Counted from the stretch's first letter, positions 17,859 through 25,368 are shown. The stretch: DNA of 58,307 bases from Lachnotalea glycerini (GCF_003201285.1 NZ_QICS01000019.1:1-58307); one strand, 5' to 3'. Made by a program: numbers and translations. Notes: generated from the sequence alone by a model not told the origin.

Positions 17859-19136
17859 TTATTTTAATATTGATATTCCATTCTTCTTGCGAATTATTGT
17901 ATAGCAAAAATATCTAACTGCATCCATTGCATGATCATGTTGTTTCACTGGCTTATCCTCTCCTCGTTCAGTTGCCTTTGCATCCCAGATATAAGAATTA
18001 AATTCTTTTATTGTGTTAATGCACTGCTCAGAAAATGCAATTTTTTCTTGATTCAGGAGCGTTGCTACATACCGGATACCGTCAAGCACATCATTATTTG
18101 CTTTTTTTATCTGGTACCCTCGTTTTCTAAGTTCAGCTATGAAAGAGGCTGCACTTGGGTCAATTACAATTGCTTTGGGCTTTATGATTTCCAAAAAAAC
18201 TTTCAGATCGTCAGCATACTCACTATCTGTTTTCTGGCTATCTTCATCGCGGCCAGAATAATAATACTCTTTAATACATATCCATTTTCCGTCTGTGCTT
18301 TTACTCCATAAAAGAAAAACGGTTGCATTCTGTGTTCCATAATCGACACTGACATAATAAGTATCTTTTAATAAATCTGATAGGCTTTGTACCGTGTGTT
18401 TGGCCTTATCAAACATATCATAAATAATTCCCTCAGCTACTACCCACAATCCTTGAATATATCGCTGAAAGAATACCCCTGAATACATTGATCGATATCT
18501 GGCCTTTATCTTTTCGGATAGACTTAGATTATCATCCATTGTGAAATGTAAGTATAATAAATTCTTTTCTACCTGCTTATCAATCCAGTTTGTTTTAAAC
18601 CAATGATATGGTCCATCAGGGTTACAATTGAACCAATACTTTGAATCATCTACGGAACAGCGCCCTGTTGCCTGATTTACAAATGATTCCGGCATAAGTG
18701 CAACTTCATCAAAAAAACAGCCTGCAAGAGTGATACCTTGTATCAAATCTTGTGACCGTTCATCTTTACCACCAAATATATAAAAAAGATTTGTCTTATT
18801 GCCTTTTGTTATAACAACCAAATTATCGGCTCTGTGATCGGTAACACCATAACCTCTTGACCGCAGCATTAGTTTCAGCCAAAATAAAACGTTTCTTCGA
18901 AAGGATCCTATCGTCTTACCACACATTCCAAAGTTTTGCCCGTCAAATGTTTCCATAGCCCACATAACATAAGACAATGACATGGATAAGGTCTTTCCTG
19001 ACCGTATTGCTCCATCTGCTATAACACCATCTCTATCCTTTACAGGAGAGTTTGGAAGCCACCAGGTTAATACTTTCAGTTGCTTGTTTGAAAATGGTTT
19101 GAATTTGAAGATTGCCCGCCTTATTCCTCCTGCCAT
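17859..19136 (-). CDS. Terminase large subunit (PBSX family)
   Basis: 425 residues. Walker A-type GAIRSGKT (about residues 42-49), Walker B 'LAGCFFDEVALMPESF', and the nuclease aspartate in 'YYVSVDYGTQNATVFLLWSK' followed by 'KAIVIDPSAASF' and 'HDHAMDAVRYFCY' at the C-terminus. It drives ATP-dependent packaging and cuts the concatemer. The start overlaps the small subunit gene by 16 bases. Confidence 0.95.
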   Translation of the reverse strand: MAGGIRRAIFKFKPFSNKQLKVLTWWLPNSPVKDRDGVIADGAIRSGKTLSMSLSYVMWAMETFDGQNFGMCGKTIGSFRRNVLFWLKLMLRSRGYGVTDHRADNLVVITKGNKTNLFYIFGGKDERSQDLIQGITLAGCFFDEVALMPESFVNQATGRCSVDDSKYWFNCNPDGPYHWFKTNWIDKQVEKNLLYLHFTMDDNLSLSEKIKARYRSMYSGVFFQRYIQGLWVVAEGIIYDMFDKAKHTVQSLSDLLKDTYYVSVDYGTQNATVFLLWSKSTDGKWICIKEYYYSGRDEDSQKTDSEYADDLKVFLEIIKPKAIVIDPSAASFIAELRKRGYQIKKANNDVLDGIRYVATLLNQEKIAFSEQCINTIKEFNSYIWDAKATERGEDKPVKQHDHAMDAVRYFCYTIIRKKNGISILK

Positions 19137-19867
19137 ACTACATCAACCTTTCCTGATAAAGCTTCAAGAAATCCATCATCCTCTATCTGGTCATTCTCAT
19201 CCGTGTAAGCTTTGGCTTTGAGTAAGGCAATTCTTGCCTTTTGTTCTTCTGTAGCATCCTCCCAATTTTTATGCAGCATTTCATCATATTGTTTTATCAT
19301 GGACCTTAGTTCACCCATGGCTCTTGACTGCGCTTTTAGAAAGGTTGCATGTTTATCCCATGCCTGCTGCACTTCCCACTTTTCACTACTTCCTGTATCG
19401 CTGTAACCCTCTCCTATCTTTGTTGTAGTGACGTCTTCCTGGTCTTTTACAAACATAAGCTTTTGCGCCCTTACAATGGCAGTAAACTGTAGCTGAATAT
19501 TATCCCAGAGGATATCAAGTGGATTTGTTTTTTCAATCGCTTGCATTATCTCGGCGGTTTCCTCTGGCAGCCACTTGGCAAAGAAGCCGTGCTTCTCTGC
19601 TCTCTTATTTCCCTCTGGCGTACTTGAGGCATGACCAACGGAATTTTTATTCCCCGGCTGACCACCTTTAGAACGTTTAGAACGTTCCGTACTTGTTGGG
19701 AGCGTTCCATTCAACTGCTGTTCCCATTTGTCTTTTGACTTCCAGCCCCTTATTGTTCCGGCTGATAAATTTAGTTGACTTGCAATCTCAACCAAATCGA
19801 TATTACCCTTATGCTCTTTATAAATTAAAAAAGCGGCTTCCCTATTAGGGTCCCTTGCTCTTGGCAT
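19121..19867 (-). CDS. Terminase small subunit (PBSX-type)
   Basis: 248 residues starting MPRARDPNREAAFLIYKEHK. The N-terminal HTH (IDLVEIASQLNLSAGTIRGW) followed by 'KSKDKWEQQLNG' is the PBSX-type terminase small-subunit DNA-binding domain. The middle 'GNKRAEKHGFFAKWLPEETA' is a typical linker and the rest is helical. It selects the packaging start. GAGGTGGTGG precedes the start. Confidence 0.9.
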   Translation of the reverse strand: MPRARDPNREAAFLIYKEHKGNIDLVEIASQLNLSAGTIRGWKSKDKWEQQLNGTLPTSTERSKRSKGGQPGNKNSVGHASSTPEGNKRAEKHGFFAKWLPEETAEIMQAIEKTNPLDILWDNIQLQFTAIVRAQKLMFVKDQEDVTTTKIGEGYSDTGSSEKWEVQQAWDKHATFLKAQSRAMGELRSMIKQYDEMLHKNWEDATEEQKARIALLKAKAYTDENDQIEDDGFLEALSGKVDVVWQEE

Positions 19868-19904
19868 TCACCACCACCTCGTATTCGTTCTGATTTGTTG
19901 TATT

Positions 19905-19934
19905 AAAAAAGGAATCATCAAAAACGATGATTCC
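19905..19934 (-). terminator. Intrinsic terminator after DUF2335 cassette
   Basis: Minus-strand perfect nine-pair stem GGAATCATC / GATGATTCC with a six-base loop and a TTTTTT tail. It lies between the DUF2335 gene and the small terminase, so it should end the cassette transcript. No obvious promoter follows before the terminase genes. Confidence 0.85.
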
Positions 19935-19960
19935 TTGATTCCTTGATTTTGTCTATTCTT

Positions 19961-20407
19961 CTAACTCTTATCTTCGTTCCCGTTACTCCTAGTTCCGTAT
20001 ATAAAGACTGAAACTAATCCAACTAATCCTGATACTCCCAACAAAGAGGATGCTATAGTTCTGCCGTTTAAACCAAGTACTAAACTTACAATCAAAGCAG
20101 CTAGCCCAATAATAAATCCAAATATGATACCTAGCTTACTATCATTAACTCCAGATTTTACTATTCGCTTTTCTATTTCCTGTCTATGCAAAGATTGTTG
20201 TTCCGCCATCACCAGTATTCTATTTGCAAAAGTAGGATCAATCTTATTGTATTCAGCTAACACTTCTGGAGAAGGTATTGGTCCTATATGCATACTGCTA
20301 TGTTCATAAGAAACTGCCATCTCAGAATTACTTAATTCTTCTTCATAAGGATATAAACCCTCATCATCCTCTGTTGATTCCGTGGTATTTACTATCTCTG
20401 AATTCAT
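19961..20407 (-). CDS. DUF2335 membrane protein
   Basis: Start set at the ATG at 20407 (MNSEIVNTTESTEDD), seven bases after AGGAGGG; 148 residues. The core 'GPIPSPEVLAEYNKIDPTFA', 'NRILVMAEQQSLHRQEIEKR' matches DUF2335. Two membrane segments follow (about residues 96-113 LGIIFGFIIGLAALIVSLVL and 117-137). Function of DUF2335 is not known. It overlaps by 44 bases the 75-residue gene upstream, so the two are almost certainly co-expressed. Confidence 0.85.
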   Translation of the reverse strand: MNSEIVNTTESTEDDEGLYPYEEELSNSEMAVSYEHSSMHIGPIPSPEVLAEYNKIDPTFANRILVMAEQQSLHRQEIEKRIVKSGVNDSKLGIIFGFIIGLAALIVSLVLGLNGRTIASSLLGVSGLVGLVSVFIYGTRSNGNEDKS

Positions 20408-20591
20408 CAATAGCCCTCCTAATATCCGTACCAATCGCTTCCCAGTCTGAGTGTATGGCTTCTTCATCTACTTTAGTAGCATTTTTTGTTATTCCATACT
20501 TTTTTTTATTTATTGTTGAACCCATATCCAAAACCCTAGCTAATCCCTCTTTAGAATTGGGAACCTTTTCCATATATTGACTTTTATACAT
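20364..20591 (-). CDS. Unknown 75-aa partner of DUF2335 protein
   Basis: Start at 20591 (MYKSQYMEKVPNSKEGLARV), with AGGAGGTG seven bases upstream. Charged protein with a helix ending in 'DWEAIGTDIRRAIDEFRDS'. I do not recognise it. It overlaps the DUF2335 gene and shares its promoter and terminator. The pairing of a small soluble protein with a membrane protein would fit a toxin/antitoxin or membrane-effector/inhibitor pair, which is inference only. Confidence 0.7.
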   Translation of the reverse strand: MYKSQYMEKVPNSKEGLARVLDMGSTINKKKYGITKNATKVDEEAIHSDWEAIGTDIRRAIDEFRDSKYHGINRG

Positions 20592-20636
20592 ACTGACACC
20601 TCCTATTACTTGCATGTCAAAATATACCATGTGTAT

Positions 20637-20664
20637 ACTATATTTATATCAAATATACTGTAAA
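20637..20664 (-). promoter_or_regulatory. Promoter of the DUF2335 cassette
   Basis: Minus-strand TTTACA (20664-20659), 16-base spacer, TATAGT (20642-20637), 45 bases before the ATG at 20591. Region is very AT-rich so chance matches are possible, but the cassette lies between two terminators and must have its own promoter. Confidence 0.5.
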
Positions 20665-20722
20665 AATGCAATGAAAATGTAAATTTAATACAATATTTCG
20701 TATTAGTGCTTTAATAATTTTT

Positions 20723-20756
20723 CAAAAAAGCACCCTACACAATTGTAGAATGCTTT
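20723..20756 (-). terminator. Terminator after sigma-like late regulator
   Basis: Minus-strand hairpin AGCA..CTAC AATTGT GTAG..TGCT with mismatches, followed by TTTTTTG. It separates the early/middle operon ending with the 20862-21287 regulator from the DUF2335 cassette. Confidence 0.65.
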
Positions 20757-20861
20757 CTAAAAATAATTAAGGAGGATTCTTTAAATCCATTCTTCGCACT
20801 TTAACTATAACACGTTATCTATGGCGCAATCTAGTGACACGCTATGACATACTATGCCAAC

Positions 20862-21287
20862 TTACATCATAAAGTGTTTTAATGCAATGCCATGCTTTCT
20901 TATCGTATTGCGTGCACTGTAATCCAACTTCTCCGCAACTTCGTCAAACGTTAATAACCTAAGATATTTCAATGTAAGCAGTGACCTCTCGGTGGCATCA
21001 CTCATGTTTTCAATCTTGTCCGCTATCTCCCCATATCGTATCAAAGCCCGCTCTTTCACGTCAGCTAACTGTCTCTCTTTGCTGTCTAACACTGCCGCGT
21101 ATGTGGATAGGTCAGTATTGTTGTTTGGGTGCGGCATATCGTCATATGTAACGCTGGGATTCATTTTTGATATCCTAAGTTGATCTATCTCAACCTGCAG
21201 AAGTTTTATGTTCTTCAATAGCCCCTGATACGACCTAAGATACTCTTTTTTATTTTCATTCTCTCTTTGTAATTCTTCCTTTGTCAA
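20862..21287 (-). CDS. Sigma-70 region 4-like / ArpU-type late regulator
   Basis: 141 residues. N-terminal coiled coil (NENKKEYLRSYQGLLKNIKL, EIDQLRISKM) and a C-terminal HTH similar to sigma region 4: 'ERSLLTLKYLRLLTFDEVAE' then 'KLDYSARNTIRKHGIALKHF'. It is the last gene of the early/middle block just before terminase. In related phages this position holds the activator of late genes (ArpU/DUF1492-like), so that is the likely role. Confidence 0.85.
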   Translation of the reverse strand: MTKEELQRENENKKEYLRSYQGLLKNIKLLQVEIDQLRISKMNPSVTYDDMPHPNNNTDLSTYAAVLDSKERQLADVKERALIRYGEIADKIENMSDATERSLLTLKYLRLLTFDEVAEKLDYSARNTIRKHGIALKHFMM

Positions 21288-21345
21288 ATTTATTCACCTC
21301 TTTTCTTTCTCGGTTTTTTCTTACTTGGTTAATGATTAGATTAGT

Positions 21346-22473
21346 TTAATTACCTAAGTCCATTTCAAGTTGCCCTGATACTTGTATATCTTCTGGTCGG
21401 TTTTCCCATCTAACACCTATATAATCAAGCACTTTTCCCCAGCCATATTTATTTCCTTGTTTATCCTCACAACACTCATACATCCAGTAGTGCCATTCTT
21501 TTGGGTTTCGTTCTCTTAGCTGGTCAAATCTATGCGGTCTTTTTTCTAAGTGGATACCGAAGCCACACATACTGCATCCTGTTCTTTGCGCTTTTGTAGT
21601 ATAAAGAGTTCCATCCTCTTTTCTTTCAATCGTTCCGTAAATTTCTGGTACTGGAACATTTAGATCAAGTGTTAACTGTAATAAGTCCTGTCTATTGAAA
21701 ATAGCAAATGGTGCTGAACGTACTGTTGATTTACCAAAATAATTACATCCATTTAGTCTTAAGCTCTTTGCTCTACGCCCACCTTCTGATGCCATAAGTC
21801 CCAAAAATGGAACACTTTTATTTTGCTTTGCCCAATCGTCACATGGCTTTTCTTTCAAGTAATAACAGCATTTTGACGATACCTTAAAGCAAGGTATTTG
21901 ATAAGCTGTTCCCTCTTCTTCATTTGAATATCCACCAAACTTTTCAAGCCATTTTTGAGACATTTTCATTCTACTGTTTTTCTGAAATCCACCATATTCA
22001 CCTGTTTCACCAGTAACAATTGCATGTCTCACTGTTTTATTCTTTTCGGTAGGATTTGCAAGGGTTTCAATCTTGGATGCAATTTCTTTTGACAAAACAG
22101 GAAAACCAAACTCATTCAAAACACTTGACTTATTCCAATATGTTCCATCTGCTTTTTGAACAGATTTTAATCTTATTAAACCAAGTTCCCTATGAACTTT
22201 TTGAATACTAATATCCTCCAAATATGATACTGATATACCTTGGGCTTCAATTCCTATACTTCTAAGGAAATAGTAAAGGGTGATGCTATCTAATCCACCA
22301 ACAGACACATGGTAATTAAGTCCTCTCTTCTCGCATTCCTCTACAAACTCTCTTGCTCTGATAGCAGCATATTTTATTTTAAATTCATATGTTTGTTGTT
22401 CCTTAACCATAAAATCTGCAATTTTCTTTTTACCGTCAATCCGTTCCATTCTTTCTAAACAATTTTCTTTCAT
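21346..22473 (-). CDS. Phage PAPS-reductase-like (PP-loop) enzyme
   Basis: 375 residues. The PP-loop motif VSVGGLDS (about residues 56-63) marks the adenine-nucleotide alpha hydrolase superfamily; 'TGCSMCGFGIHLEKRPHRFD' is the C-terminal Cys pair, with further cysteines 'SSKCCYYLKEKPC'. Related to PAPS reductases and to DndC. As a phage gene beside DNA methyltransferases it may take part in base or backbone modification, or sulfur metabolism; the substrate is not visible. The start lacks a nearby ribosome site: GGAAAGGAG lies about 49 bases upstream beyond two palindromes. Confidence 0.85.
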   Translation of the reverse strand: MKENCLERMERIDGKKKIADFMVKEQQTYEFKIKYAAIRAREFVEECEKRGLNYHVSVGGLDSITLYYFLRSIGIEAQGISVSYLEDISIQKVHRELGLIRLKSVQKADGTYWNKSSVLNEFGFPVLSKEIASKIETLANPTEKNKTVRHAIVTGETGEYGGFQKNSRMKMSQKWLEKFGGYSNEEEGTAYQIPCFKVSSKCCYYLKEKPCDDWAKQNKSVPFLGLMASEGGRRAKSLRLNGCNYFGKSTVRSAPFAIFNRQDLLQLTLDLNVPVPEIYGTIERKEDGTLYTTKAQRTGCSMCGFGIHLEKRPHRFDQLRERNPKEWHYWMYECCEDKQGNKYGWGKVLDYIGVRWENRPEDIQVSGQLEMDLGN

Positions 22474-22514
22474 TATTTTGTACTTAGAGTAAAGACGTCT
22501 TTATGCGGCCGCAA
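22473..22514 (-). CDS. Possible 13-codon leader peptide upstream of PAPS-like gene
   Basis: A TTG at 22514 follows AAGAGG and GGAG and opens a 13-codon reading frame (RPHKDVFTLSTK after the start) whose TAA overlaps the next ATG as TAATG. It runs through the two palindromes at 22490-22513. It would explain how the PAPS-like gene is translated despite lacking its own ribosome site. The coding potential is too short to prove. Confidence 0.3.
   Translation of the reverse strand: MRPHKDVFTLSTK
22490..22513 (-). promoter_or_regulatory. Adjacent perfect palindromes between SD and PAPS-like gene
   Basis: TAAAGACGTCTTTA (22490-22503) abuts TGCGGCCGCA (22504-22513). Both are perfect dyads. A similar pair precedes the cytosine methyltransferase gene at 23601-23626. 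Two perfect palindromes in tandem are unlikely by chance in AT-rich DNA. Candidates are protein operators or RNA hairpins that control translation of the modification genes. Confidence 0.5.
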
Positions 22515-22546
22515 ACCTCTTACTCCTTTCCTTTTTTTGTTAATTA

Positions 22547-22687
22547 CTAATTTAGGTGAGATAGGACTTCTCTGTATGCTCTTACTTGTCCATCCATTCT
22601 TGCCTTTTCAATTTCATCTTCACACACTTCATAAACAGATTCTGCTACTCCTAACAATGATTCTACAATTTCTTTAATATTTTCCAT
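22547..22687 (-). CDS. Small phage protein (46 aa)
   Basis: MENIKEIVESLLGVAESVYE then a mostly helical acidic body ending AYREVLSHLN. ATG at 22687 is only 12 bases downstream of the previous stop, with AGATAGGGAGAAAAA as ribosome site. No recognised family. It lies between a Cys-rich small gene and the PAPS-like gene. Confidence 0.55.
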   Translation of the reverse strand: MENIKEIVESLLGVAESVYEVCEDEIEKARMDGQVRAYREVLSHLN

Positions 22688-22698
22688 ATTTTTTCTCC

Positions 22699-22926
22699 CT
22701 ATCTATCTTTATATCTTTTGATATAATTTGATACTTTTACTAAATCTCCATCATGTTTCGCGTACGATTGAACTATTTTTTCATAATGCATTTTCTCTGC
22801 TTTTGATAGCATATCGCAATATGATGGACAATAATCTTCTGATGTACAAGAATCACAACACTTAGATGCAAATACTTTAAAATTAGGTATTCCTTCGTCC
22901 TGTCCTTTTGCTTGTTCTAATGTCAA
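22699..22926 (-). CDS. Cys-rich small phage protein, TTG start
   Basis: The frame is open further upstream inside the methyltransferase gene, but the plausible start is TTG at 22926, about eight bases after GTGAGG, giving 75 residues. A cluster CCDSCTSEDYCPSYC (about residues 22-36) suggests a metal site or iron-sulfur cluster. The C-terminus 'YAKHDGDLVKVSNYIKRYKD' is recognisable in small clostridial phage ORFs, function unknown. Confidence 0.65.
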   Translation of the reverse strand: MTLEQAKGQDEGIPNFKVFASKCCDSCTSEDYCPSYCDMLSKAEKMHYEKIVQSYAKHDGDLVKVSNYIKRYKDR

Positions 22927-22960
22927 TTTTAGTACCTCACTTTCCTCGTTAAAGTCTACT

Positions 22961-23587
22961 TTATTTCGCTTTTCCTGCCCATTGCTCTGCCATTGCCTTT
23001 GCCTTTGCGATTCCTGGAAATGTTTTGCTACGATTCTTAGCTCTATCTGTTGTAAACATTCCTCTGTGCTTTTCTCCATGTTTATGCGAATATGAACCGC
23101 TTGGGCACTGGGTCCGTTCTGGTTCTACTTCATTCGTTGGTATCAGATTAGGTAATCCCTTAAGCCATAATTGTGTACGTTTTGTATACGGATGCCCGAA
23201 TTGATACGGCTGTATAACCTGTGTTTTTTCTGGCAACTCATATATTCGACTTGGTGTTGGATTCTCTACTCCAATTCTTTCACAATCTGCATTGTAAAAC
23301 ATCATAAAAAATTCTTTTGCTTCTAATCCTTTTTGATACCTCTCTAAATTCAATTGGTGATTCTTCCAAAGATGCCTTGCTCCTGCATTTGTAAGATAAG
23401 TGCATGGAGGAAAAGCAACTATCATATCCCACTTTTCTTTCAAAATAGGAATCACGTCTTGTTGTATATGCCACTCTGGATGCCCTCCGCTACATGGCTC
23501 TATATCGCAAGAATATGCTTCGTGTCCTAACTTTCTCAATTCTATTGTTACTGCTTGACTTTCTTCACAAGCTACTAATATTTTCAT
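22961..23587 (-). CDS. Cytosine-C5-type DNA methyltransferase, short phage form
   Basis: 208 residues. Motif I-like 'MKILVACEESQAVTIELRKL' followed by 'YSCDIEPCSGGHPEW' and the catalytic-type 'DMIVAFPPCTYLTNAG' (PPC motif). Region 'RIGVENPTPSRIYELP' is the ENV-like motif. It lacks the large target recognition part of full-size enzymes, so it may be an orphan phage methyltransferase of a compact family. The ATG has no nearby ribosome site; GAAAGGAG is about 45 bases upstream with two palindromes in between. Confidence 0.85.
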   Translation of the reverse strand: MKILVACEESQAVTIELRKLGHEAYSCDIEPCSGGHPEWHIQQDVIPILKEKWDMIVAFPPCTYLTNAGARHLWKNHQLNLERYQKGLEAKEFFMMFYNADCERIGVENPTPSRIYELPEKTQVIQPYQFGHPYTKRTQLWLKGLPNLIPTNEVEPERTQCPSGSYSHKHGEKHRGMFTTDRAKNRSKTFPGIAKAKAMAEQWAGKAK

Positions 23588-23600
23588 TTTTCTATGTAAG

Positions 23601-23626
23601 AAAGGGTACCCTTTTATCCGGCCGGA
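23601..23626 (-). promoter_or_regulatory. Tandem palindromes between SD and methyltransferase gene
   Basis: AAAGGGTACCCTTT (23601-23614) and TCCGGCCGGA (23617-23626), perfect dyads two bases apart. The order and spacing parallel the pair at 22490-22513 (a 14-mer AT-flanked dyad and a 10-mer with CGGCCG core). Both separate an AAAGGAG from an ATG. Confidence 0.5.
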
Positions 23627-23664
23627 ACTGTTCTCCTTTCTATTTTTAATTGTTAATGTTAAAA

Positions 23665-23973
23665 TTAACTAGTTTCTTTAATGATTTCTATAGCGTCTTG
23701 ATAAGCTGATATAAATGCTTCTGCTGTATCATTTGCAATTTCATCTAATTTATCGCATGACTCTTTTACAATAACTTTCTCTGCACTTGCAATTCTCTCT
23801 TGTAATTTTTTAATTATATTTTTCTCCATCATTTTATAATTTTCTACTTGCTGATTTATAGTGTCATGTAAAACATTATTGTTATGCTCTAAGTGCATGA
23901 TCTGATTTACTAAATCTTCTTTTTTGCTACTAATAAGAGTTGTTCTCTTATGTTCTTTTTCTACCTGCAACAT
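23665..23973 (-). CDS. Coiled-coil phage protein (102 aa)
   Basis: MLQVEKEHKRTTLISSKKED start, predicted coiled coil in the middle (LEHNNNVLHDTINQQVENYK, NIIKKLQERIASAEKVIVKE). No recognised domain. AGGAGGGAAAA is upstream. Lies in the run of small genes between the Dam methylase and the C5 methyltransferase. Confidence 0.65.
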   Translation of the reverse strand: MLQVEKEHKRTTLISSKKEDLVNQIMHLEHNNNVLHDTINQQVENYKMMEKNIIKKLQERIASAEKVIVKESCDKLDEIANDTAEAFISAYQDAIEIIKETS

Positions 23974-23989
23974 TTTTCCCTCCTAATGC

Positions 23990-24148
23990 TTACTTTTCAT
24001 TGCTTACTGTAAAAGTATCTAACATAAATACAAGCTGCTTTTCTGTTTCTTTTTCAATTTCCGCATATGTTCTAGCAACCTCTATAGGATCAGAACAATC
24101 TGTAAACCATTCTTGTATACACTGTTTCATATCTTCTACGCTATACAT
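23990..24148 (-). CDS. Small phage protein (52 aa)
   Basis: A 52-codon ORF, MYSVEDMKQCIQEWFTDCSD then 'RTYAEIEKETEKQLVFM', with AAGGAGGAATAAAT before the ATG at 24148. Acidic, helix-rich. No recognised family; likely real because of the ribosome site and tiling with neighbours. Confidence 0.6.
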   Translation of the reverse strand: MYSVEDMKQCIQEWFTDCSDPIEVARTYAEIEKETEKQLVFMLDTFTVSNEK

Positions 24149-24191
24149 ATTTATTCCTCCTTAATTAATGTTTGCTTTTACTCGTTAAATA

Positions 24192-24380
24192 TTAATTTAA
24201 ATGACTAACTGATTCATTCATTTGTTTTCTAATATCATTAATCTTTTCTTTTGAATATTTATTGATAACATTAATTTTATTTTCTTTATGGCAGATTGCA
24301 CATTTAAATATATACTGGTCACTAAAATTACCGCTGTAATACCATTTATGACGATGAAGAATATATTTAATCCAATTCAT
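24192..24380 (-). CDS. Small CxxC protein (62 aa)
   Basis: Sequence starts MNWIKYILHRHKWYYSGNFS and has a single CAIC pair and a preceding HRH, a half zinc-finger. The C-terminal half is basic and helical. AAAGGAG precedes the ATG at 24380. Similar small HRHKWY-type zinc proteins occur in clostridial phages. Function unknown. Confidence 0.6.
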   Translation of the reverse strand: MNWIKYILHRHKWYYSGNFSDQYIFKCAICHKENKINVINKYSKEKINDIRKQMNESVSHLN

Positions 24381-24410
24381 ATATACTCCTTTCCCAAAAC
24401 CTAATTTACT

Positions 24411-25187
24411 TTAGTAATTCATCCACAAATATTCCGTTCTCGGTAGTGATTTTTCCGCTCTTGCCGGAATGGATTCTTTTCTCCAATTTGATAAATATGT
24501 ATTATATAATTCGCTGTCGTACCCCGATAACATTACTGGTCCAGTATGCTGCAACAAAACTTCTAGCAGTTCAATATGATCCTCGTTTGTCATTTCATGT
24601 TTATACTGTTTTCTAGTTCTTGTTGACAAAACATATGGTGGATCAGCATAAATTAAAACATTGTCATGATTAAAAGATTTAATTAATTCAATTGCCGGCT
24701 TATGTTCGATTTGAACCATTTTAAGCCTTTGTGCTACATTAGTAATATTTGTAGGTAAATCATTCCAATATCTAACTGCGTATGCCGCTTCTCTTGCATA
24801 AACATCTTTCTTCCACCCGCATTTTTCACAAAGTCTAAAACCATGCCCCATGCCCGACCGAATAAGAAAGTTTTTTGCTCTTTCCACGTCTGATAAATTA
24901 TCATCACTTTCCGGAAAGGAATTATCATACTCTTTTCTTGCATATGGTGTATATACGATTTTATGTATTAAATCTTCTCTGGTACCATCATTTTTTATTA
25001 CCCTAAATAGATTAATTACATCATCATCCAAATCATTTACTGTCTCTATCCTAGATGGTTCTTTATTTAATAATACGGCCAGACCTCCTGCATATGGCTC
25101 TAAATAACTATGATGCTTTGGAATATGTGATATAATCCAAGGTGCTATCCTTTTTTTACTTCCTGGATATCTTAGTAGATTTTTCAT
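24411..25187 (-). CDS. DNA adenine methylase (D12 class, Dam-like)
   Basis: 258 residues. FxGxG-type start 'LLRYPGSKKRIAPWIISHIP' and 'YLEPYAGGLAVLLNKEP', with the catalytic DPPY in 'VLIYADPPYVLSTRTRKQY'. It is an orphan N6-adenine methyltransferase; no restriction partner is visible. It probably protects phage DNA or marks replication. Preceded by AAAGGAG. Confidence 0.92.
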   Translation of the reverse strand: MKNLLRYPGSKKRIAPWIISHIPKHHSYLEPYAGGLAVLLNKEPSRIETVNDLDDDVINLFRVIKNDGTREDLIHKIVYTPYARKEYDNSFPESDDNLSDVERAKNFLIRSGMGHGFRLCEKCGWKKDVYAREAAYAVRYWNDLPTNITNVAQRLKMVQIEHKPAIELIKSFNHDNVLIYADPPYVLSTRTRKQYKHEMTNEDHIELLEVLLQHTGPVMLSGYDSELYNTYLSNWRKESIPARAEKSLPRTEYLWMNY

Positions 25188-25198
25188 GCTTTACTCCT

Positions 25199-25368
25199 TT
25201 ACTTTATCTTCTTACACAAAGAACACTGTCGGTTACACCCTGTATCATAAGCAGGTCGTTCAAAGGTTTCACGTGCTGTACGTGATATATCCTTTTCTAA
25301 ACGATCATGTTCTCTGCTTTTATCGTTCTTTATTTCCTTTGTGGTTCTACCTTTTCCCGTTTATTCAC
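25199..25368 (-). pseudogene. Probable frameshifted small zinc-finger ORF
   Basis: One frame opens at GTG 25368 with NKREKVEPQRK and stops at 25330. Another frame continues from there without a start codon as a charged stretch (KNDKSREHDRLEKDISRTAR) ending 'DTGCNRQCSLCKKIK' before TAA at 25199. The Cys spacing and charge look like a genuine zinc-binding phage protein split by a frameshift near 25330. A real start with good ribosome-site spacing is not visible, so this could also be chance. Confidence 0.4.
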
